From: Mediterranea massiliensis
Lineage (GTDB): Bacteria > Bacteroidota > Bacteroidia > Bacteroidales > Bacteroidaceae
Assembly: GCF_900128475.1 (NCBI RefSeq)
Contig: NZ_LT635837.1
Span: 452,313-516,312 of the forward strand
DNA length: 64,000 nt
Direction: 5' to 3'
Shown piece by piece: positions 7,402 to 15,984 of the stretch. The translations under genes and the position numbers were made by a program. Below the pieces are notes generated by a model. The model worked only from the letters and a program-made list of their open reading frames with translations, did not search any database and was not told the DNA's origin. The first letter of the stretch is position 1, and each line of letters starts with the position of its first letter.

Positions 7402-8619
7402 ATGGAAAAATACAACAATTGGAAACTTAAGTTTTATACAATATGGGCAGGGCAGGCAGTATCATTAATCACTAGTGCCATCCTGCAAATGGCGATTATT
7501 TTTTACCTTACAGAGAAAACAGGATCTGCGATGGTCTTGTCTATGGCTTCACTAGTAGGTTTTTTACCCTATGCGGTCTTTGGACCAGCCATTGGTGTAT
7601 TAGTGGATCGTCATGATAGGAAGAAGATAATGATTGGTGCTGATTTAATTATCGCAGCAGCTGGGGCAGTGCTTGCTATTGTTGCATTGTATATGGAGCT
7701 ACCTATCTGGATGGTTATGGTAGTATTGTTTATCCGTAGCATTGGAACGGCTTTTCATACCCCAGCACTCAATGCTGTTACGCCACTTTTAGTACCAGAA
7801 GAACAGCTTACGAAATGTGCAGGCTATAGTCAGTCTTTACAGTCTATAAGCTATATTGTTAGTCCGGCGGTTGCAGCATTGTTATATTCCGTTTGGGGAT
7901 TAAATGCTATTATTGCCATCGATGTATTGGGGGCAGTGATGGCGTCTATTACGGTAGCAATTGTACGTATTCCTAAGCTGGGCGTTCAAGTGCAAAGCTT
8001 GAAACCAAATTTCATAAGAGAAATGAAAGAAGGAATTGTCGTACTGAGACAAAACAAAGGATTATTTGCCTTATTACTCTTAGGAACACTATATACTTTT
8101 GTTTATATGCCAATTAATGCACTATTTCCTTTAATAAGCATGGAATACTTTAATGGAACACCTGTGCATATTTCTATTACCGAAATCGCTTTTGCATCTG
8201 GAATGCTAGTAGGAGGCTTACTATTGGGGAGATTAGGAAGTTTCAAAAAGCGTGTACTACTAATAACAGGTTCATTTTTTATCATGGGGGCCAGTTTAGC
8301 CGTTTCAGGAATACTTCCTACAAGTGGATTTGTTATATTTGTAATTTGCTGTGCAATAATGGGGCTTTCGGTGCCATTTTATAGCGGCGTGCAAACAGCT
8401 CTTTTTCAGGAGAAAATTAAACCTGAATATTTAGGACGTGTATTTTCTTTGACTGGTAGTATCATGTCACTTGCTATGCCAATTGGATTAATTCTTTCTG
8501 GGTTCTTTGCTGATAGAATCGGTGTAAATTATTGGTTTTTACTATCAGGTATTTTAATTATTTGCATTGCCATAGCTTGCCCGATGATAACTGAGATTAG
8601 GAAATTAGATTTAAAATAA
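7402..8619 (+). CDS. mef: Mef-family macrolide efflux transporter (MFS)
   Basis: A 405-residue, 12-TM major facilitator that exports 14- and 15-membered macrolides by proton antiport. The start at MEKYNNWK gives exactly the usual Mef length and has AGGAG 9 bp upstream, a Gram-positive ribosome-binding site unlike host genes. The sequence tracks Mef(A)/Mef(E) from residue 1 to 405, with the loop GVLVDRHDRKK as the MFS A-motif, so it belongs to the mef(A)/mef(En2) group; the exact allele cannot be fixed by eye. msr(D) follows after 120 bp with its leader peptide, as in the streptococcal mef-mel operon. The upstream mef leader of streptococci is not present; the DUF1016 fragment ends about 20-60 bp before the ATG. 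Confidence 0.93.
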   Translation: MEKYNNWKLKFYTIWAGQAVSLITSAILQMAIIFYLTEKTGSAMVLSMASLVGFLPYAVFGPAIGVLVDRHDRKKIMIGADLIIAAAGAVLAIVALYMELPIWMVMVVLFIRSIGTAFHTPALNAVTPLLVPEEQLTKCAGYSQSLQSISYIVSPAVAALLYSVWGLNAIIAIDVLGAVMASITVAIVRIPKLGVQVQSLKPNFIREMKEGIVVLRQNKGLFALLLLGTLYTFVYMPINALFPLISMEYFNGTPVHISITEIAFASGMLVGGLLLGRLGSFKKRVLLITGSFFIMGASLAVSGILPTSGFVIFVICCAIMGLSVPFYSGVQTALFQEKIKPEYLGRVFSLTGSIMSLAMPIGLILSGFFADRIGVNYWFLLSGILIICIAIACPMITEIRKLDLK

Positions 8620-8639
8620 ACAATATTGGAGGGATATTT

Positions 8640-8660
8640 ATGTATCTTATTTTCATGTAA
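8640..8660 (+). CDS. msrDL: MsrD leader peptide MYLIFM
   Basis: A six-codon frame (ATG TAT CTT ATT TTC ATG TAA) with GGAGGG 7 bp upstream, 21 bp after the mef stop. Its product MYLIFM is the known leader of msr(D), at which macrolides stall the ribosome and allow transcription past an attenuator. Seeing it intact shows the drug-sensing control travelled with the gene. Confidence 0.9.
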   Translation: MYLIFM

Positions 8661-8665
8661 TTCTT

Positions 8666-8694
8666 CCTGCTAAAATCGCAGGGTTTTCCCTGCG
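8666..8694 (+). promoter_or_regulatory. msr(D) attenuator with alternative stems
   Basis: CGCAGGG-TTTT-CCCTGCG (8677-8694) is a strong hairpin. CCTGC at 8666-8670 can instead pair with GCAGG at 8678-8682, so the two stems exclude each other. The run after the hairpin is not U-rich, so the exact terminator geometry is unclear. Confidence 0.65.
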
Positions 8695-8739
8695 TACAAG
8701 CAAATGAAAACATGCGATTATAGACAGGAGGAAAATTTT

Positions 8740-10203
8740 ATGGAATTGATATTAAAAGCTAAAGACATTCGTGTGGAATTCAAAGGACGCGATGTTTTAG
8801 ATATAGAAGAATTAGAAATATATGATTATGACCGTATTGGTTTAGTAGGAGCAAATGGTGCTGGAAAAAGCACTTTACTCAGGGTACTTTTAGGAGAATT
8901 AACTCCCCCAGGATGTAAAATGAATCGTCTGGGTGAACTTGCCTATATTCCCCAGTTGGACGAGGTAACTTTGCAGGTGGAAAAAGATTTTGCACTTGTA
9001 GGCAAGCTCGGTGTTGAGCAATTAGATATACAGACCATGAGCGGTGGTGAAGAAACAAGGCTTAAAATAGCACAGGCCTTATCGGCACAGGTTCATGGTA
9101 TTTTAGCGGATGAACCTACGAGCCATTTAGACCGTGAAGGAATTGATTTTCTAATTGGACAACTAAAATATTTTACAGGTGCACTGTTAGTTATTAGCCA
9201 TGACCGATATTTTCTTGATGAGGTAGTAGATAAAATATGGGAGCTGAAAGATTGCAAAATCACTGAGTATTGGGGAAACTATTCTGATTATCTTCGCCAG
9301 AAAGAGGAAGAACGCAAGAGTCAAGCTGCAGAATACGAACAATTTATTGCGGAACGTGCCCGATTGGAAAGGGCTGCGGAGGAAAAGCGAAAACAGGCTC
9401 GTAAAATAGAACAGAAGGCGAAAGGTGCTTCAAAGAAAAAAAGTACTGAAGGCGGAGGGCGTTTAGCTCATCAAAAATCAATAGGAAGTAAGGAAAAAAA
9501 GATGCATAATGCCGCTAAATCCCTAGAGCACAGGATTGCAGCCTTAGGAAATGTAGAAGCTCCGGAAGACATTCGCAGAATTCGTTTCAGGCAAAGTAAA
9601 GCATTGGAGCTCCATAATCCATACCCTATAGTCGGTACGGAAATTAATAAAATATTTGGGGATAAGGCACTGTTTGAAAATGCATCTTTTCAAATTCCTC
9701 TAGGAGCAAAAGTGGCGTTAACTGGTGGTAATGGAACCGGAAAAACAACTTTAATCCGAATGATCTTAAACCATGAAGAAGGAATTTCTATTTCACCTAA
9801 GGCAAAAATAGGTTACTTTGCACAAAATGGTTACAAGTACAACAGTAATCAGAATGTTATGGAGTTTATGAAGGAGGATTGTGATTACAATGTTTCAGAA
9901 ATTCGTTCCGTGCTTGCATCCATGGGGTTTAAGCAGAACGATATTGGAAAAAGCTTATCTATTTTAAGCGGTGGCGAAATTATGAAATTATTGCTAGCTA
10001 AAATGCTTATGGGTAGATATAACATCCTACTAATGGATGAACCCAGTAACTTCCTTGACATACCAAGCCTGGAGGCCTTGGAAATACTAATGAAGGAATA
10101 TGCAGGAACGATCATGTTTATCACCCATGACAAACGGTTACTTGAAAATGTGGCTGATGTAATTTATGAAATTAAAGATAAGAAATTAAACTTAGTCCGA
10201 TAA
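8740..10203 (+). CDS. msr(D): ABC-F ribosomal protection protein Msr(D)
   Basis: A 487-residue soluble ABC-F protein that displaces macrolides and related drugs from the ribosome. Two ABC domains are seen: Walker [10 protein letters not shown] (near 38) and GGNGTGKTT (near 330), signatures MSGGE and LSGGE, and Walker [10 protein letters not shown] and MDEPSNFLD. Between them lies the long charged linker (residues about 190-280, with many Lys, Arg and Glu), the ARD that reaches toward the peptidyl-transferase centre. The start at [14 protein letters not shown] gives the standard length and has AGGAGG 8 bp upstream. It is nearly collinear with streptococcal Msr(D) as I recall it, with scattered substitutions. 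Confidence 0.94.
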   Translation: MELILKAKDIRVEFKGRDVLDIEELEIYDYDRIGLVGANGAGKSTLLRVLLGELTPPGCKMNRLGELAYIPQLDEVTLQVEKDFALVGKLGVEQLDIQTMSGGEETRLKIAQALSAQVHGILADEPTSHLDREGIDFLIGQLKYFTGALLVISHDRYFLDEVVDKIWELKDCKITEYWGNYSDYLRQKEEERKSQAAEYEQFIAERARLERAAEEKRKQARKIEQKAKGASKKKSTEGGGRLAHQKSIGSKEKKMHNAAKSLEHRIAALGNVEAPEDIRRIRFRQSKALELHNPYPIVGTEINKIFGDKALFENASFQIPLGAKVALTGGNGTGKTTLIRMILNHEEGISISPKAKIGYFAQNGYKYNSNQNVMEFMKEDCDYNVSEIRSVLASMGFKQNDIGKSLSILSGGEIMKLLLAKMLMGRYNILLMDEPSNFLDIPSLEALEILMKEYAGTIMFITHDKRLLENVADVIYEIKDKKLNLVR

Positions 10204-10306
10204 TTATTTTACTTTTCGTATTTGACAGATCGTAAGTAGGCCGTGAAAGAGGTTATTGATTTTAACTAAACGTTAAGTAGGTTAGACCTCTAATCAGAAA
10301 AAATAA

Positions 10307-10332
10307 GGCCTTCAAGATGAATTTTGAAGGCC
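10307..10332 (+). terminator. Terminator after msr(D)
   Basis: GGCCTTCAA and TTGAAGGCC form a perfect 9-bp stem with an 8-base loop, followed by CTCTTT. About 100 bp separate it from the next gene. Confidence 0.75.
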
Positions 10333-10433
10333 CTCTTTCCATAGAAATATACGTAAAGCATAAGGAACACATGGCAAAAAAGGCGTTTCTCAGCATGGGA
10401 TATAGCTTTTGATATTGAAAGGAGTGATTCAGT

Positions 10434-11288
10434 ATGATAGATAATATTATTCAATCAGTGACAGAAAAATTATCCTCTTTGCCTTATATAGAAGGCATCG
10501 TATTAGGGAGTTCCCGTGCAAGAGGCACCCATACAGAGGATTCTGATATAGATATCGGAATCTATTACAATTCAGAATCATTTGACCTGACAGCGATTAA
10601 TCAAATTGCTACAGAATTGGATGATGAGAATAGAAACAACCTTGTTGTACCTCCCGGAGCGTGGGGTGATTGGATCAATGGCGGCGGATGGTTAGTTATG
10701 AACGGGTATCATGTTGATTTGATTTTACGTGATATAAAACGGGTGGAACAAATAATCAAGGATACGGAGCAAGGAATTGTTACTGCAAATTATCAGACCG
10801 GGCATCCCCATGGTTATATAAGTGCTATGTATCGTGGAGAATTGGCTATCAGCAAGATACAATATGCTAAAAATGAAAGCTTATGCGAATTAAAAAATCA
10901 GGCGGAAATTTACCCTGGTGCTCTAAAGAAGAGCTTGATAAACTTTTTTATATTTGAAGCAGAGTTCTCTTTAATGTTTGTAAAAGCAAATGCGGGAGCA
11001 GAGGATAAATATTATATTGCAGGCCATGTTTTTCGTATTATTTCATGCTTAAATCAAGTACTATTTGCATGCAATAATGCTTATTGCATTAACGAAAAGA
11101 AAGCTATAAAACTGCTTGAAACTTTTGAATATAAACCTGAAAAATATGCCGAAAGGGTTAATCATATTTTTGAAGTACTCGGTCTTTCACTTTTTGAATG
11201 CTACGATATGACCGAGAAGCTTTATAAAGAAGTGAAAAAAATTGCAACGGAGATAAATAACTTTTTAAACGAGGGGGAATTCAGATGA
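10434..11288 (+). CDS. Pol-beta-type nucleotidyltransferase, aminoglycoside adenylyltransferase-like
   Basis: A 284-residue protein whose N-terminus has the nucleotidyltransferase signature GSSRARGTHTEDSDIDIGIY, with GS and paired Asp residues for metal. A third acidic site, HVDLIL, is near residue 98. The C-terminal half is helical, as in kanamycin/streptomycin nucleotidyltransferase relatives. It does not match any named ant/aad gene that I recognise, so resistance is only inferred from its setting beside mef and msr(D). AAAGGAG lies 9 bp upstream of the ATG. It overlaps the methyltransferase start by 4 bp. Low GC and Shine-Dalgarno use mark Firmicutes origin. Confidence 0.75.
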   Translation: MIDNIIQSVTEKLSSLPYIEGIVLGSSRARGTHTEDSDIDIGIYYNSESFDLTAINQIATELDDENRNNLVVPPGAWGDWINGGGWLVMNGYHVDLILRDIKRVEQIIKDTEQGIVTANYQTGHPHGYISAMYRGELAISKIQYAKNESLCELKNQAEIYPGALKKSLINFFIFEAEFSLMFVKANAGAEDKYYIAGHVFRIISCLNQVLFACNNAYCINEKKAIKLLETFEYKPEKYAERVNHIFEVLGLSLFECYDMTEKLYKEVKKIATEINNFLNEGEFR

Positions 11289-12025
11289 AAGAAAACAAAT
11301 ATGATGATAATATATTTTTTCAAAAATACAGTCAAATGAGTCGCTCACAGCAGGGACTAGCCGGTGCAGGAGAATGGGAAACATTGAGAAAGCTGCTGCC
11401 GGATTTTAAAGATAAGCGTGTGCTTGATTTAGGATGCGGCTATGGATGGCACTGTATTTATGCGATGGAACACGGTGCTTCTTCTGTTGTAGGTGTTGAT
11501 ATTTCTCATAAAATGCTCGAGGTAGCCAAAGAAAAAACACATTTTCCACAGGTTGAATATAAATGCTGTGCTATAGAAGATGTGGAATTCCCAGAGGAGA
11601 GTTTTGATGTAATATTAAGTTCACTTGCGTTTCACTATGTAGCAGATTATGAGATTTTAGTAAAAAAGATATATAGAATACTGAAGTCTGGTGGTAAGCT
11701 AGTTTTTACGGTTGAACATCCTGTTTTTACTGCCTATGGAACACAAGACTGGCATTATAACGAAAAAGGAGAAATACTGCATTTTCCGGTGGATAATTAT
11801 TATTATGAGGGCAAACGGACAGCTGTGTTTTTGGGAGAAAAGGTTACAAAATATCATAGAACACTGACCACATATCTAAATACACTGCTTTCAAATGGTT
11901 TTATAATAAATCATATTGTGGAGCCGCAGCCGCCGGAAAACATGATGGATATTCCGGGGATGCAGGATGAAATGCGCCGTCCCATGATGCTGATTGTATC
12001 GGCGAACAAAAAAGTGGATAGATAG
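11285..12025 (+). CDS. Class I SAM-dependent methyltransferase
   Basis: A 246-residue enzyme with motif I VLDLGCGYGWHCIYA near residue 45, followed by VVGVDIS (acidic motif II) and SFDVILSSLAFHYV. It begins MKENKYDDNIFFQKYSQMSRS, typical of the Methyltransf_11 group in clostridia. GAGGGG lies 8 bp before the ATG and the ATGA overlap with the nucleotidyltransferase gene indicates translational coupling. The target is unknown; it is not an Erm or a 16S methylase by sequence. It may modify a small molecule along with its neighbours. Confidence 0.8.
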   Translation: MKENKYDDNIFFQKYSQMSRSQQGLAGAGEWETLRKLLPDFKDKRVLDLGCGYGWHCIYAMEHGASSVVGVDISHKMLEVAKEKTHFPQVEYKCCAIEDVEFPEESFDVILSSLAFHYVADYEILVKKIYRILKSGGKLVFTVEHPVFTAYGTQDWHYNEKGEILHFPVDNYYYEGKRTAVFLGEKVTKYHRTLTTYLNTLLSNGFIINHIVEPQPPENMMDIPGMQDEMRRPMMLIVSANKKVDR

Positions 12026-12062
12026 AACTAAAACACCTATAAGGTATAAATGGAGGTAATTT

Positions 12063-12560
12063 ATGTTTAAAGAAAAAATTATTATAGAGATGAAAGAAGT
12101 ATTCAAAGAAATTCCTTTTGGCATAGAGCATACTCTCAAAGTTTTGAAAAATGCAGAAGATATAATGAAAGGAGAAAATATCGGAGAGGAAGAAAAAGAA
12201 TTCATCAGTATTATTGCTATACTACATGATATTGGTGCGGTTGAAGCACAAAAAAAATACGGTTCTATTGATGGTGTCTATCAAGAAAAGGAAGGACCAG
12301 CAGTAGCGAAAGAAATATTAAAAAAGGTAGGCTATAACAAAAATATTGATAGAATATGCTTTATAATAGGCAACCATCATACTCCATCTAAAATTGATGG
12401 ACTTGATTTTCAAATACAATGGGAAGCTGATTTGCTTGAAAATTTAACGGTTATGGATAAAGAAAAAGAACAGGAAAAGATAAAAAAGTGTATAGGTGAA
12501 AACTTTAAAACAAACACAGGAAAAAGGATAGCTTATAATCGCTTTATTTTAGATTGGTAG
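12063..12560 (+). CDS. HD-domain hydrolase, Firmicutes type
   Basis: A 165-residue small HD protein: EHTLKVLKNAEDI, then ILHDIGAVEAQKKYG (the HD pair), and IIGNHHTP for further metal ligands. TGGAGGT lies 7 bp before the ATG, and base composition is about 30% GC, like the two genes before it. Phosphohydrolases of this type act on nucleotides or related small molecules; the substrate is not known. It closes the cassette; the DUF1016 remnant begins about 115 bp after its stop. Confidence 0.75.
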   Translation: MFKEKIIIEMKEVFKEIPFGIEHTLKVLKNAEDIMKGENIGEEEKEFISIIAILHDIGAVEAQKKYGSIDGVYQEKEGPAVAKEILKKVGYNKNIDRICFIIGNHHTPSKIDGLDFQIQWEADLLENLTVMDKEKEQEKIKKCIGENFKTNTGKRIAYNRFILDW

Positions 12561-12575
12561 TAGATTATTACAGTT

Positions 12576-13115
12576 ATGTATTTTATATCGCAAAGAAAAA
12601 TAGTAGTTAAGTTTAACCCTAGGGAACCTCTGATTTTATCCGCACTACCATGCGGGTTCCGGATATGGTATAATTATAAGCACGTTACCCGTTACTTGCT
12701 GGAAATGGGCAATGGCTTTGCTTTCGTTGCACGACAGAAACATTTCCAAGTCGGAAACAGCGATTTCTATGCAGACCTGATACTATATTCTATTCCACTG
12801 CACGCATATATCGTGGTAGAATTAAAGGCTACCCCATTCAAACCGGAGTATGCAGGGCAACTGAACTTCTACATCAATGTGGTGGATGATAAACTGAGGG
12901 GAGAGAATGACAACAAGACTATCGGGTTGTTGCTGTGCAAGGGAAAAGACGAAGTTGTAGCACAATACGCATTGACAGGCTATGACCAGCCGATAGGTAT
13001 CAGCGATTACCAACTGAGCAAGGCAGTACCCGAAAATCTGAAATCTGCCCTACCGAGTATAGAAGAAATGGAAGAAGAACTGACCTTATTCCTTGACAAG
13101 GACAAGAACCCATAA
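12576..13115 (+). pseudogene. DUF1016 (YhcG-type) nuclease, C-terminal PD-(D/E)XK fragment
   Basis: Homology begins near 12676 (HVTRYLLEMGNGFAFVARQ) and runs to the normal C-terminus. The nuclease core is visible: DFYADLILY, then VVELKATPFKPEYAGQLNFY, the PD-(D/E)XK D...ExK pattern. The first 33 or so codons of the open frame (from ATG 12576) are unrelated cassette sequence containing a GGAACC...GGTTCC hairpin. The domain is intact, so a free nuclease half might still be made, but the normal DUF1016 start and middle are lost. The next gene starts 10 bp after its stop, as in a native operon. Confidence 0.83.
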
Positions 13116-13125
13116 TATAAAGTAT

Positions 13126-14145
13126 ATGGCAGGAAAGATACAGACGATGATTCCCCAATATGGAGAACTCAACAGAATATACAGAGACTATATAGATAAT
13201 TACGCTTTTTCTTTTGACAGGCAGAAATTCATATCGGATTTCTATCAGGAGTATAATGACATGAAATCTTTTGAAGCCGCTATCCTTGAACTGGTGCTTG
13301 ACAAGCAAAAAGAGCAATACACCTTGATACTCAACAGCCTGAAAACTGAAATAGAAAAGAGCATACAGGCTTATGAGATACGCCCGTTAAGTGACAGAGC
13401 CATAGAACGTGCTTGCTATCAGCACATGGAAAGGTATTCTCAGGAAATTGAAGCCCAGCTGGATGTTACAAGAAGTCTGAGCAAGCCGCTGAATGAAGCC
13501 AACAACAGGTATGATTCCATTGGTTACAGGGAGCATACAGCCGAAGAGGAAAAACAGGCAGAGAAAGAATATGAACGCTGCAAGGCTGAATATGACAGGG
13601 AAAAAGCCAAACTGAACAAACTCTATGACCAGCAAAAGGCTACAAGAACAGAGGCATTCCAATATATGAAGAACTGTTGTGCGGACATATACCGTCAAAG
13701 CTGCCTTTTTCTGGATATATTGAAGAAATACATTCCTGACGGGCAGCAAGAGTATGAACCGGATAAACCAATCAATCAACGGGAAACAACAGAAGAACAG
13801 CAGGAATATTTCAGCATGAAATTACTTTCGCTCATTCATGAGGTGTGCGAAGGAGAACAGTTCGAAGAAATTTCCGCACCGGATTTTTATGCCAATATGA
13901 ATCTTCACCCCTGCAACTGCAAGCTGAAAATAAAACCGAGAGAGAAAATACGTGTATGCTATCTGATATTCCTGATGAGCGAGAAACTCTCCAAACAGGA
14001 CAGGGACAAATGGAAAGACAGAATACTGAAACTGCTGGATATTGACGACAGCTACTACAAATCCAAGTACAAGGAGCCTGTTTCAGATTTCCCCAGTGAC
14101 AGCAACCAAAATTTCGCCAAGGAAATGGAACATATATTCAGATAA
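13126..14145 (+). CDS. Unknown coiled-coil protein of the mobilizable element
   Basis: A 339-residue protein that I recognise only as a kind found in Bacteroides mobilizable elements, without a named domain. Residues about 120-200 are rich in Glu, Lys and Gln with heptad-like spacing (EEEKQAEKEYERCKAEYDRE), suggesting a coiled coil. The C-terminal third has NMNLHPCNCKLKIKPREKIR and a helical end. There is no signal peptide or membrane segment. The ATG at 13126 is preferred to one at 13093 that lies within the preceding gene. A hairpin terminator follows. A role in maintenance or mobilization is a guess. Confidence 0.7.
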   Translation: MAGKIQTMIPQYGELNRIYRDYIDNYAFSFDRQKFISDFYQEYNDMKSFEAAILELVLDKQKEQYTLILNSLKTEIEKSIQAYEIRPLSDRAIERACYQHMERYSQEIEAQLDVTRSLSKPLNEANNRYDSIGYREHTAEEEKQAEKEYERCKAEYDREKAKLNKLYDQQKATRTEAFQYMKNCCADIYRQSCLFLDILKKYIPDGQQEYEPDKPINQRETTEEQQEYFSMKLLSLIHEVCEGEQFEEISAPDFYANMNLHPCNCKLKIKPREKIRVCYLIFLMSEKLSKQDRDKWKDRILKLLDIDDSYYKSKYKEPVSDFPSDSNQNFAKEMEHIFR

Positions 14146-14184
14146 TCCGTGATATATCCTGATACTTTACGAAAGTTCCACTTT

Positions 14185-14212
14185 TACCACTCAAAATAAT
14201 TTTTGAGTGGTA
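14185..14212 (+). terminator. Terminator after the unknown protein
   Basis: TACCACTCAAAA and TTTTGAGTGGTA form a 12-bp stem, followed by TTTTTATTTT. Confidence 0.8.
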
Positions 14213-14291
14213 TTTTTATTTTCTGATATTCAATAAGATACAATGATATTCAGTTTGTACCGTCCCCATCCTTACCACTCATAACCCTACC

Positions 14292-14299
14292 TAATTTTG
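14292..14299 (+). promoter_or_regulatory. -7 box TAATTTTG for the DUF3853-repA pair
   Basis: Exact TAnnTTTG, 70 bp before the ATG at 14369, in the only spacer upstream of the mobilization genes. Confidence 0.55.
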
Positions 14300-14368
14300 C
14301 ATCGTTCGAGAACAGAAATAACAGCCAGTGCGCAGGGCTGATTGTTTAACGACTAAATAGATTGGACG

Positions 14369-14677
14369 ATGACAAATATCCAAGAATTATTATCAAAACC
14401 CGTCTGGCAGATGACAGGCGAAGAATTCATATTCCTGAGTAAGCACGCTTCAGGTCAGGCCGAAGCATTGCCGCAACCCGTTACAGACACGGAAAAGAAG
14501 TATGTGTACGGAATACTCGGCATAGCCAAACTGTTCGGGTGCAGTCTGCCCACTGCCAACCGCATAAAGAAAAGCGGTAAGATAGACAAGGCGATTACCC
14601 AGATAGGGCGCAAGATTATCGTAGATGCGGAATTGGCTCTTGAACTTGCCGGGAAGAAAACAGGAGGACGGAAATAA
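14369..14677 (+). CDS. DUF3853-family helix-turn-helix protein
   Basis: A 102-residue protein of the DUF3853 type found at this position in many Bacteroides mobilizable elements. The N-terminal half (IQELLSKPVWQMTGEEFIFLS) is followed by a winged-helix/excisionase-like segment, VYGILGIAKLFGCSLPTANRIKKSGKIDKAITQIGRKI, in which a helix-turn-helix and a recognition-wing pattern can be seen. It resembles excisionase or MerR-type DNA-binding domains, so it may help excision or control the genes behind it. Its stop overlaps the next start in TAATG. Confidence 0.8.
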   Translation: MTNIQELLSKPVWQMTGEEFIFLSKHASGQAEALPQPVTDTEKKYVYGILGIAKLFGCSLPTANRIKKSGKIDKAITQIGRKIIVDAELALELAGKKTGGRK

Positions 14678-15768
14678 TGGGAGGTATGCTTATGGACTAT
14701 ATGAAAGAAATAAAGGAGATTTCGGCAGAACAGGCTATAATCCTTTGGCAAGCCTCACGCCTGAGCCTGTCGAAAATCTACGAAAAAGCACCTGAGATTC
14801 TAAAAGTGCAAGGTTCGGTCATTGGTACACTGGGCAATTTCAGTGCATCCATCGGCAAAGCCAAGAGTAAAAAGACTTTCAATGTATCGGCTATCGTAGC
14901 CGCCGCATTGAAAAACGGTACGGTACTGCGGTATGTTGCGGAACTACCGGAAGAAAAAAGGAAGATTCTTTATGTGGACACGGAACAAAGCCATTATCAC
15001 TGTCTGAAAGTCATGAAACGTATTTTACGGCTTGCTGGTCTTCCTGATGACAGGGATAATGAACATCTGGAGTTTCTCGCTTTGAGGAAATACACGCCCG
15101 AACAGCGTATCAGGATTGTCGAACAGGCTATCTATAATACACCGGACATAGGGCTTGTAATCATAGACGGCATCCGTGATATGGTATATGACATCAACAG
15201 TCCGGGAGAATCGACACGCATTATATCCAAACTGATGCAGTGGACGGATGACAGGCAGATACACATCCATACGATACTCCACCAAAACAAAGGCGATGAA
15301 AACGCAAGAGGGCATATCGGTACGGAGCTGAACAACAAGGCGGAAACTGTTCTGCTGGTGGAAAAGGACAAGAGCAACGGGGATATAAGCAATGTTTCAG
15401 CCATGCACATCCGTGCAATGGATTTCGAGCCTTTCGCTTTCCGTATCAACGACAATGCATTGCCTGAACTCATAGAGGGGTACAGACCCGAAGCGAAGAA
15501 ACCCGGAAGACCGGAAGAGGAAAAGTTCGACCCTTACAGGCATATTACCGAACAACAGCACCGCATAGCACTGGAAGCGGCTTTCGGACTGAAAGAGGAA
15601 TACGGCTACAAGGATTTGGAAACCGCCTTAATCAAGTCATATATGTCGGTAGGTGTAAAACTGAACCATCAAAAAGCAGTATCACTTATCACCATGCTCC
15701 GGAACAAACGGATGATAGTACAGGAGAACGGCAGGAAATACACGTTCAAGCCGGACTTTCACTATTAG
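14677..15768 (+). CDS. RepA-like AAA ATPase/helicase loader
   Basis: A 363-residue P-loop ATPase of the AAA_25/RepA type. The Walker A is the family's variant SIGKAKSKKTF; Walker B is GLVIIDGIRDM, and ILHQNKGD provides the sensor-like His/Asn of RecA-fold helicases. The C-terminus (about 280-363) looks like a winged helix. Several start codons are possible (14677, 14692, 14701); the first is used because it overlaps the upstream stop. Together with the primase 217 bp further on it forms a replication module, which for an NBU would replicate the excised circle or single strand. Confidence 0.85.
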   Translation: MGGMLMDYMKEIKEISAEQAIILWQASRLSLSKIYEKAPEILKVQGSVIGTLGNFSASIGKAKSKKTFNVSAIVAAALKNGTVLRYVAELPEEKRKILYVDTEQSHYHCLKVMKRILRLAGLPDDRDNEHLEFLALRKYTPEQRIRIVEQAIYNTPDIGLVIIDGIRDMVYDINSPGESTRIISKLMQWTDDRQIHIHTILHQNKGDENARGHIGTELNNKAETVLLVEKDKSNGDISNVSAMHIRAMDFEPFAFRINDNALPELIEGYRPEAKKPGRPEEEKFDPYRHITEQQHRIALEAAFGLKEEYGYKDLETALIKSYMSVGVKLNHQKAVSLITMLRNKRMIVQENGRKYTFKPDFHY

Positions 15769-15782
15769 ACCGTCTAACCTGT

Positions 15783-15904
15783 AATCACTTCACTTTATTC
15801 GGCAGGTCTATATATTAAGGATAAAGCGAAGCGGTTGCAGAGAATGTAAAACCGCTTCACTTTATTACCGTATCCTATATATACGAAAATAAAGTGAAGT
15901 GATT
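15783..15904. repeat. Four-copy iteron-like repeat upstream of the primase
   Basis: A 16-bp element ATAAAGYGAAGYGRTT occurs as reverse (15784), forward (15821), reverse (15850) and forward (15889). The outer pair is a perfect 17-bp inverted repeat (15783-15799 and 15888-15904). The inner pair differs by one base. It fills the 216-bp gap between repA and the primase gene and could be a replication origin or an operator. Confidence 0.75.
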
Positions 15905-15984
15905 ATACAGACCGTACTTCACAAAAAGGTACGGGCGAAAAGAGAAATAAATATTCCAACCATTATTCAAGCACTCATCTTATT

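Noticed and set aside
10434..11288. Naming the nucleotidyltransferase as a known ant or lnu gene
   Set aside because: Only the fold and metal motif are recognised; the sequence does not match any named allele that I can recall.
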